Origin: Gammaproteobacteria bacterium
GTDB lineage: Bacteria; Pseudomonadota; Gammaproteobacteria; Arenicellales; JAANXG01
Direction: 5' to 3'
Length of the DNA: 10,819 bases
Assembly: GCA_018263405.1 (NCBI GenBank)
Contig: JAANXG010000015.1
Coordinates: 1-10,819 of the forward strand
Of the stretch, positions 6,023 to 10,819 are shown in pieces. The stretch's first letter is position 1. Every line of letters begins with the position of its first letter. The notes below the pieces were generated by a model. The model saw nothing but the letters and a program-made list of their open reading frames with translations, had not been told where the DNA came from and searched no databases. The translations under genes were made by a program, and so were the position numbers.

Positions 6023-7213
6023 TCAACGTGGTTTCTTGTCCCGTTTGACCAGGCTGCCCCGAACGATGGCGTCTCCCCCAAAACGCGCCCGGATGTCGTC
6101 GAGAGTAATATCCACCCCGCCGTTTTCGGGTTCGAACAAAGTACTCTGGACAATATGTGCCAGGCCGCTGATCCCGACTCCCAGCAGGCGCACACCTTCC
6201 CGGGGATGTTCTCCCCGCCACTGCTCCAATAATACCAGAGCATTACGGTGGATATCCCGGGTCGACGCGGCAGGCTGCGCCAGCGTGCGGCTGCGGGTGT
6301 AGGTCCGCCACGTGCCGGTGCGAATTTTGACCGTAACGGTCGCGCCGCGCAGGTACTTACGGCGCAAACGGATTCCCACGCCTTCGGCCAGAGACAAAAG
6401 CTTACGCCGCATAACCGTCAGACTGTAAAGATCCTCGTCGAAGGTTTGCTCGTGGCTGACGGATTTCTCGGGCCGGCCTGAAATGACCGCGCGTTCGTCA
6501 ATGCCGTGCGCCAGGGCACGGAAGTGCGGCGCGGAGTTGCCCAGTAGACGGTCGAGAGTCGCTTCGTCGGCGCCACCCAACTCGCCAATCGTCGTAATGC
6601 CTTTGGCCCGCACGCGCTGCGCCGCCCGTGGACCGATGCCCCAAAGCCGCTCCACCGGCAGTGGCGCCAGGAAGGCCCGTACCCGGTTAGTGGCGATTCG
6701 ACAAAACCCGTCGGGCTTGTCGTAGTCAGACGCCAGTTTGGCGAGAAACTTGTTCGACGCCATTCCGATGGAAGCGGTCAAACGCGTTCTTTCGCGGATC
6801 GTTTGTTTGAGCCACGCCCCGATAGTTTCGACGTCGCCAAATAAAGCGCGGCTGTCGGTCACATCCAGCCACGCCTCGTCCACGGATATGCCTTCCACCA
6901 ACGGGGTGATTTCCCGGAACACGGCGAATAACCCGGCCGAAACTTCGCGATAGTGTTCCATTCTCGGTTTGAGATACACCGCTTCCGGGCACAAGCGCCG
7001 CGCCCTGCCCATGGGCATGGCCGACCGTACCCCGAACCGCCGCGCTTCATAACTCGACGCGGCGACGACCCCGCGGCGCCCCAGGCCACCTACGATGACC
7101 GGCCGGCCGTGGTAGGCCGGTTCATCGCGCTGCTCCACGGAGGCATAAAACGCGTCCATGTCGACGTGGACGATCGCCCGCTCTGTCGTTACGGTGTGAT
7201 CTCGGTTATGCAT
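6023..7213 (-). CDS. dinB: DNA polymerase IV (Y-family translesion polymerase)
   Basis: 396-residue Y-family polymerase that copies damaged DNA with low fidelity in the cytoplasm. Palm-domain metal ligands are visible: Asp18 in HVDMDAFYASVE (16-27) and Asp112-Glu113 in SVDEAWLD (110-117). The steric-gate position is Tyr23. Further blocks are ASNKFLAKLASDYDKPDG (152-169) and the helix-hairpin-helix LWGIGPRAAQRV (190-201). A little-finger domain follows. QSTLF (356-360) fits a QxxLF beta-clamp-binding motif, and a family-typical tail RFGGDAIVRGSL (377-388) comes after it. The usual Tyr after SxDEA is Trp here. The ATG at 7213 is the only sensible start: an in-frame TAA stands three codons upstream and no alternative start precedes the catalytic motif. 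No Shine-Dalgarno is seen, and an inverted repeat abuts the ATG. No E. coli-type LexA box was found. The 67-base gap to the ABC permease gene on the same strand allows cotranscription. Confidence 0.96.
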   Translation of the reverse strand: MHNRDHTVTTERAIVHVDMDAFYASVEQRDEPAYHGRPVIVGGLGRRGVVAASSYEARRFGVRSAMPMGRARRLCPEAVYLKPRMEHYREVSAGLFAVFREITPLVEGISVDEAWLDVTDSRALFGDVETIGAWLKQTIRERTRLTASIGMASNKFLAKLASDYDKPDGFCRIATNRVRAFLAPLPVERLWGIGPRAAQRVRAKGITTIGELGGADEATLDRLLGNSAPHFRALAHGIDERAVISGRPEKSVSHEQTFDEDLYSLTVMRRKLLSLAEGVGIRLRRKYLRGATVTVKIRTGTWRTYTRSRTLAQPAASTRDIHRNALVLLEQWRGEHPREGVRLLGVGISGLAHIVQSTLFEPENGGVDITLDDIRARFGGDAIVRGSLVKRDKKPR

Positions 7214-7214
7214 G

Positions 7215-7249
7215 GGGCGATCTTAACGCGCCGCGTGCGGTGATCGCCC
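7215..7249 (-). promoter_or_regulatory. Perfect inverted repeat directly before the dinB ATG
   Basis: GGGCGATC (7215-7222) and GATCGCCC (7242-7249) are perfect 8-base arms around a 19-base loop. In dinB mRNA the stem would end one base before the start codon, occupying the place where a Shine-Dalgarno would normally sit. No T-run follows on the minus strand, so it is not an intrinsic terminator. It may be an operator or a translation-limiting hairpin; function is inferred. Confidence 0.5.
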
Positions 7250-7280
7250 AAAAACAAACCACGGCGCGGACGAAACCGGG

Positions 7281-8042
7281 CTATGCCTTCAGCCGGTAGC
7301 CGGTTTTGAAGATCCAGGCCACAACGCCCAGACATAGGGTAAGGAATACGATAATCATCGCCAGGCTGGCGCCTACGCCCACGTCGGCAATGCCGTAAAA
7401 ACTCCACCGAAAACCGCTGACCAGGTAGAGTACCGGATTGAACAACGTCACTTTTTGCCAGAACGGCGGCAACATATCGATGGAATAAAATGTACCGCCG
7501 AGGAAAGTCAGCGGCGTAATGATCAATAGTGGCACGATGTTCAACTTTTCGAAGCCATCCGCCCAGATTCCGATAATGAACCCGAGCAGGCTAAACGTAA
7601 TCGCCGTTAGAACCAGGAATACCACCATCCATAACGGGTGCGCGATATGCAGCGGAACGAACAAGCCGGCCGTGGCCAACACGATCACACCGAGGACCAG
7701 AGACTTGGTTGCCGCCGCGCCGACATAGCCTAGGACAATTTCGAAATACGACACCGGCGCCGAGAGCAGTTCGTAGACTGTGCCGATAAACTTGGGAAAA
7801 TAGATACCGATAGAGGCGTTCGATACGCTCTGGGTAAGAAGCATTAACATGATCAAACCCGGTACGATGAACGAACCGTAGCTGACGCCTTCCACTTCGG
7901 CAATCCGGGAACCGATGGCGGCGCCGAAAACCACGAAATAAAGCGACGTCGCGATCACCGGCGAGACAATGCTTTGTAACAGAGTGCGCCGTGCGCGGGA
8001 CATCTCGAAGGTGTATATGGCGCGGACTCCGTAGACGTTCAT
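7281..8042 (-). CDS. ABC-2 type exporter permease (YadH-like)
   Basis: 253-residue inner-membrane permease of an ABC-2 exporter, the partner of the ATPase encoded just upstream. About six hydrophobic segments are seen (roughly residues 25-45, 58-80, 105-130, 137-160, 168-190 and 225-247). ABC-2 family features include [12 protein letters not shown] (58-69), the [20 protein letters not shown] stretch and [16 protein letters not shown] with the conserved SGFR. Length and wording match E. coli YadH (256 residues) and relatives such as NodJ. Its ATG overlaps the ATPase stop in an ATGA junction (8039-8042), a sign of translational coupling. The substrate of YadGH-type exporters is not established, so none is assigned. 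Confidence 0.92.
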   Translation of the reverse strand: MNVYGVRAIYTFEMSRARRTLLQSIVSPVIATSLYFVVFGAAIGSRIAEVEGVSYGSFIVPGLIMLMLLTQSVSNASIGIYFPKFIGTVYELLSAPVSYFEIVLGYVGAAATKSLVLGVIVLATAGLFVPLHIAHPLWMVVFLVLTAITFSLLGFIIGIWADGFEKLNIVPLLIITPLTFLGGTFYSIDMLPPFWQKVTLFNPVLYLVSGFRWSFYGIADVGVGASLAMIIVFLTLCLGVVAWIFKTGYRLKA

Positions 8043-9043
8043 CGCCGCTCCCTCACGAGGTTGACGAAGATTTCTTCAAGCGAACTTTCCTTGGTGCGCA
8101 GATCCTTGAAACGAATTCCCGTTTGTTTCAGATCCCTGAGCAACCGTGTGATGCCCGTGGCTTCGGCGGTGGTATCGTAGGTATATATCAGTTCATGCCC
8201 ATCGGCAGCGAGTTCGAGATCGTAGGCCGCCAGCGAGTCCGGAATGCCATCGAGTCTGCTTTGAAGCTGAAGCGTCAACTGCTTGCTGCCAAGCTTGCGC
8301 ATCAGCGCGGTCTTGTCTTCCACCAGAATGAGTTCGCCATCGTTGATCACCCCCACGCGATCGGCCATCTCCTCGGCCTCGCCGATATAGTGAGTGGTGA
8401 GTATTATGGTTACCCCGGTGGCGCGCAGCGCGCGTACGAGATTCCACATCTCGTGTCTTAATTCCACGTCCACGCCCGCTGTGGGTTCATCGAGAAACAG
8501 TATCCGCGGTTCGTGGGCAAGGGCCTTGGCGATTAAAACCCGCCGCTTCATGCCGCCCGACAGCGTCATGATGCGGTTGTTTCGTTTATCCCAGAGGCTA
8601 AGGTCCTTCAACACCTTTTCGATATGAGCCGGTTTTTTGGGCAGCCCGAATAGTCCGCGGCTGAAGCTGGCGGTCCCCCAGACGGATTCGAAGGAGTCGG
8701 TGGTCAGTTCCTGCGGGGCCAACCCAATCCGCGAGCGCGTCTCGCGGTATTGCGTGACATTGTCATAACCGTCCACCACCACCGTTCCCCGTGTTGCGTT
8801 GATAATTCCACAGACAATACCGATCAGGGTCGTCTTGCCGGCGCCATTGGGTCCCAGTAGAGCGAAAATCTCGCCCCGGCGGATCTCCAGGTCCACGTCC
8901 TTCAGAGCCCGGAACCCTGAATCGTAGGTCTTGGAAAGATTCGAAATCGATACGACCGGCTGCCCGACGGGGCCTTTCAACCGGCTGCCGCGGGTTGTAT
9001 CCAGGTCGGCGTGCCGTAATGTCGCATCGGCATCGTTGTTCAT
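8039..9043 (-). CDS. ABC exporter ATP-binding protein (YadG-like, CcmA family)
   Basis: 334-residue ATPase that powers the ABC-2 permease encoded downstream, on the cytoplasmic face of the inner membrane. All nucleotide-binding motifs are intact: Walker [10 protein letters not shown] (64-72), Q-loop Gln111, signature LSGGM (161-165), Walker B ILFLDE (181-186) with D-loop AGVD, and switch His218 in TTHY. The C-terminal 90 or so residues, ending [11 protein letters not shown], match the family's accessory domain. Compared with E. coli YadG (308 residues) it has about 25 extra N-terminal polar residues before [11 protein letters not shown]. The ATG at 9043 has no clear Shine-Dalgarno, so a later start is possible. 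First gene of the exporter pair, with dinB perhaps the third in the unit. Confidence 0.93.
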   Translation of the reverse strand: MNNDADATLRHADLDTTRGSRLKGPVGQPVVSISNLSKTYDSGFRALKDVDLEIRRGEIFALLGPNGAGKTTLIGIVCGIINATRGTVVVDGYDNVTQYRETRSRIGLAPQELTTDSFESVWGTASFSRGLFGLPKKPAHIEKVLKDLSLWDKRNNRIMTLSGGMKRRVLIAKALAHEPRILFLDEPTAGVDVELRHEMWNLVRALRATGVTIILTTHYIGEAEEMADRVGVINDGELILVEDKTALMRKLGSKQLTLQLQSRLDGIPDSLAAYDLELAADGHELIYTYDTTAEATGITRLLRDLKQTGIRFKDLRTKESSLEEIFVNLVRERR

Positions 9044-9333
9044 TAAGCAGAAATCGCGAGTGGTAATGTAGAGCTGGACCCAACGCCCTTCGTTTCAACT
9101 CCGCATGACCTGCAAATCGATCACCGGGATGGAATTGGCGACGACCCCCTGTCGGATCATACGGGGCTGTCGGTCACGCGCCGAAAGCCGCGGCAAGAGT
9201 CTAATACCGGGCTGTAAGGCCTTTCAACTAACCGTGCATCGCGAACAGCCGACGCAGTTCTCCGGCCTTAGGGCTCGCGCAAAAATAACTTCCCATTTTC
9301 ACATCCCGTCTTCGGGCCATCTTTGAACGATCC
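9044..9333. other. Intergenic region upstream of the ABC exporter operon
   Basis: 290 bases lie between the hlyU-like stop and the exporter ATPase start, both on the minus strand. The small open frames here do not look coding. I see a repeated CTGTCGG (about 9150-9156 and 9168-9174) and weak hairpins, but no promoter, terminator or operator that I can support. Since hlyU-like and the ATPase are this far apart, the exporter probably has its own promoter here. Confidence 0.5.
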
Positions 9334-9621
9334 TCAATCGAAAATCCTTTCCCCGCGCTCGTCGATAAGCCGCTTGGCTTTCCGCAGCGTCATGGCTGCG
9401 GCGCTCTCCGCGTCGGGGCAGGTATCGGCACGTATGAACTCGTGGATCTTGTCGGCGCCATCCACGTTTTTCGAGACAACACCGGAGATTCGCCAGCCGT
9501 TCGCTTCCTTGACGGGCGCCGCATGTATTTCGAAGCCTTTGTAGGTCTCACCGGCCACAACTTCACCTCCGGAAGAATCACCCGGTACACCGAACATCCG
9601 CCCCAGGAACTTGCCAATCAT
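9334..9621 (-). CDS. HlyU-family small protein
   Basis: 95-residue protein of the HlyU family, named after a Vibrio haemolysin activator. Most members in non-pathogens have no proven function. It begins MIGKFLGRMFGV, a hydrophobic-basic start typical of the family. The family core follows: TYKGFEIHAAPVKEANGWRISGVV (27-49), HEFIRADTCPDAESA (60-74) and the conserved end LRKAKRLIDERGERIFD (79-95). I chose the ATG at 9621, with AAAGG ten bases upstream, because homologues begin close to this point. An in-frame ATG at 9669 would add 16 residues unlike the family. It stands alone, divergent from the DUF3187 gene and 290 bases before the ABC operon. Whether it binds DNA cannot be said: no helix-turn-helix of the classical HlyU/ArsR type is visible, and the family name should not be read as proof of function. 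Confidence 0.85.
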   Translation of the reverse strand: MIGKFLGRMFGVPGDSSGGEVVAGETYKGFEIHAAPVKEANGWRISGVVSKNVDGADKIHEFIRADTCPDAESAAAMTLRKAKRLIDERGERIFD

Positions 9622-9669
9622 GACATCGCAACCTTTGAAGGTGACACGCGAACCCGCATTGGACCACAT

Positions 9670-9913
9670 ATCCCATCACCCAACAAATCGGGAAGCGCCC
9701 GAGAACCAGGTTTGAGCGAGGAAACGAACTGTAATTTCTCAAAAAGTCCGTGCAATGTCGGCGATCATGTGGGGGTTATTGAGAACTTACAACGAACTTG
9801 GCTAATGTCCTTGTCGTCCTTCCTGGAGCCCGTTAACATTTACCTGAGCGACCGGCATTCCGAGCAATTTTTCGTGCTGACAAGGCGCGGCGAGGAGTAA
9901 TAGTCATTTCAAA
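9670..9913. other. Divergent intergenic region, hlyU-like and DUF3187 genes
   Basis: This 244-base gap (292 bases measured from the preferred hlyU start at 9621) should hold both divergent promoters. A weak candidate for the DUF3187 direction is TTGAGA (9779-9784) and TAATGT (9803-9808), 18 bases apart, but the -10 matches poorly. GAGGAG at 9892-9897 is 16 bases from the DUF3187 ATG, too far for an ideal Shine-Dalgarno. Nothing else was recognised. Confidence 0.35.
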
Positions 9914-10819
9914 ATGGAAGCATTGATCCACTGTACACTCTGTTCCTTGTGTCTCTTGTGGCTGGGTCTGGGATCATCGATACAGGCCGGCCAGGTGGAT
10001 TACGACGGCGTCCCGCGGCCATTGGCGGTAGGTAATCGAAGTCCGTTCGTGGGGATATTCGGCATTCCCCAGGCACGGGGTACGGACATGCTCGGAAAGG
10101 CACAGGTCCAGTGGGACGTGACGCTGGATCTGACCAATCATTTCAACGGAAGCGAAGAGCGAAACGAATTCATTTTTATGGACGGCGAGACGGCTCGCCT
10201 CGCGCTGCAGGGACGCTACGGCATCGACAAGCGCTGGAATGTCGGCGTGGAAGTCCCGCTGGTTCACCACGGTGGCGGCTTTCTCGACGGCTTCATCGTC
10301 AACTGGCACGACTTCTGGGGATTCGCCCAAAGCGGCCGCAAGGACGTGGCGTCGGACCGGATCGAATTCCGCGTCGAGCGAGACGGCGCGACACGCATCG
10401 ACATCGACTCGGCCACCGGCGGGCTCGGCGACATTACCGTGTCCGCGCAAAGACAGCTTCCGCGAACCGGTCGAGACGTTGCCGTACTGCATATGCAGGT
10501 CAAGCTGCCCACCGGCGACGCCGGTAAGCTGACCGGTAGCGGGGCCATGGATGCGGCTGCCGGCATCGAGTTGGTCAGGCAGTGGCGGCCCGGGTGGTAC
10601 TCGACGTTCCGAGCGGGCGCGGCGTACCTGGGCGACGGCGATGTGCTCCCCGAGTTGAGGCGCAATTGGGTGGGCTACGGCGGCCTCGACTTAGTACCCT
10701 TGGGCATAAATACACACACGTTCAGAGCGTCTCCAAAGTGCCAATGCAAGGCGCGCTTCGCAGGGAATGGCGAGCCCTTTTCAAGAAGCGCAACGCCGCA
10801 GTGGCGCTTTGGAGGCGCT
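9914..10819 (+). CDS. DUF3187 family envelope protein, probably disrupted near its 3' end
   Basis: The open frame runs from ATG 9914 to the window edge (302 codons, no stop). A signal peptide is likely: hydrophobic residues 8-20, with cleavage near SIQA/GQ (25). The exported part matches DUF3187, an uncharacterised family of predicted outer-membrane or periplasmic proteins. Matching blocks are RSPFVGIFGIPQARG (42-56), MDGETARLAL (89-98), HHGGGFLDGFIVNWHDFWG (118-136), KLPTGDAGKLTGSG (197-210) and DVLPELRRNWVGYGGL (243-258). Family-like sequence fades after about residue 262 (base 10,700). The remaining codons, Cys/Arg/Ser-rich and unlike the rest, come from a palindromic element. The last beta-strand region of the family is therefore missing or displaced, suggesting an insertion-truncated gene. 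The start lacks a well-spaced Shine-Dalgarno, but an in-frame TGA at 9878 limits alternatives. Function unknown. Confidence 0.82.
   Translation, partial: MEALIHCTLCSLCLLWLGLGSSIQAGQVDYDGVPRPLAVGNRSPFVGIFGIPQARGTDMLGKAQVQWDVTLDLTNHFNGSEERNEFIFMDGETARLALQGRYGIDKRWNVGVEVPLVHHGGGFLDGFIVNWHDFWGFAQSGRKDVASDRIEFRVERDGATRIDIDSATGGLGDITVSAQRQLPRTGRDVAVLHMQVKLPTGDAGKLTGSGAMDAAAGIELVRQWRPGWYSTFRAGAAYLGDGDVLPELRRNWVGYGGLDLVPLGINTHTFRASPKCQCKARFAGNGEPFSRSATPQWRFGGA
10726..10819. repeat. 94-bp nested palindrome (MITE/REP-like element) at window edge
   Basis: Outer arms 10726-10744 and 10801-10819 match as inverted repeats at 16 of 19 positions. Two of the three mismatches become G-U pairs in plus-strand RNA. 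Nested inside are 10753-10758 with 10786-10791 (GCGCTT/AAGCGC) and 10762-10765 with 10775-10778 (AGGG/CCCT). The outer repeat stops at the last base of the window, so the element may extend further. It lies in the frame of the DUF3187 gene after family similarity ends. Small palindromic mobile repeat is the favoured reading; no transposase is visible. Confidence 0.6.

Noticed and set aside
5634..6232. Small open frames in the dinB-dctP gap on both strands (5634-5834 minus, 5857-6048 and 5927-6232 plus)
   Set aside because: They have low-quality starts, no motifs, and overlap each other or dinB; they look like chance frames in non-coding DNA.
7214..7280. LexA/SOS box in front of dinB
   Set aside because: I found no CTGT-N8-ACAG or GTTC-N7-GTTC pattern in the gap.
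9442..9900. 152-codon plus-strand frame running through hlyU antisense and the intergenic region
   Set aside because: More than half lies antisense to the HlyU-family gene, no family features are seen, and it has no ribosome site.
9974..10492. 172-codon minus-strand frame opposite the DUF3187 gene
   Set aside because: It is antisense to a gene with clear family motifs and a signal peptide; its translation is not recognisable.
10726..10819. Integron attC recombination site
   Set aside because: The palindrome has a plausible size, but the ends lack the RYYYAAC/GTTRRRY core sites and no integrase or cassette layout is seen.
1..10819. CRISPR array, tRNA or rRNA gene, complete insertion sequence
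   Set aside because: I saw no regularly spaced repeats, no tRNA or rRNA sequence, and no transposase frame.

Overview
The window is about 10.8 kb of moderately GC-rich, gene-dense bacterial chromosome, with short intergenic gaps and housekeeping or transport genes. The mix is a YadGH-type ABC exporter, a HlyU-family protein, a DUF3187 envelope protein, DinB and a Tat-exported TRAP solute-binding protein. Together these fit a proteobacterium, most likely a (marine or aquatic) gammaproteobacterium. That placement is an inference from gene families, not from a marker gene.

Layout. Positions 3-533 (+) hold the 3' part of lipA (lipoyl synthase), of the mitochondrial/cyanobacterial-looking sequence type. 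Positions 565-1152 (-) and 1231-1797 (+) hold two divergently transcribed paralogous type I phosphoribosyltransferases. The second has a textbook PRPP loop. The first has lost the usual catalytic-position aspartate and the terminal Thr of the loop. Positions 1849-5615 (-) hold a TRAP operon in the order dctP-dctQ-dctM: a TakP-like binding protein, an unusual TM2/coiled-coil/DctQ fusion as small permease, and a DctM large permease. A strong GC-rich stem-loop lies between dctP and dctQ. Positions 5616-6022 are a roughly 400-base gene-free leader of the TRAP operon, with clustered inverted and direct repeats.

Positions 6023-7213 (-) hold dinB (DNA polymerase IV). Its ATG directly abuts a perfect inverted repeat, and it may be the last gene of the ABC transcription unit. 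Positions 7281-9043 (-) hold a two-gene YadG/YadH-like ABC-2 exporter whose genes overlap by ATGA. Positions 9334-9621 (-) hold a HlyU-family small protein. Positions 9914-10819 (+) hold a secreted DUF3187 protein. Its family similarity fades near 10,700, and from 10726 to the window edge the reading frame runs through a 94-bp nested palindrome that looks like a small repeat element.

How the parts relate. From the hlyU-like gene to dctM every gene lies on the minus strand. Only the exporter pair and the TRAP genes look like operons. lipA, the phosphoribosyltransferases and the DUF3187 gene are unrelated neighbours. I see no CRISPR array, tRNA, rRNA, complete insertion sequence or defence island. 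The features most worth checking are the TM2-DctQ fusion, the altered phosphoribosyltransferase, the terminal palindrome and the repeat cluster before the TRAP operon. I found no convincing new multi-gene system.
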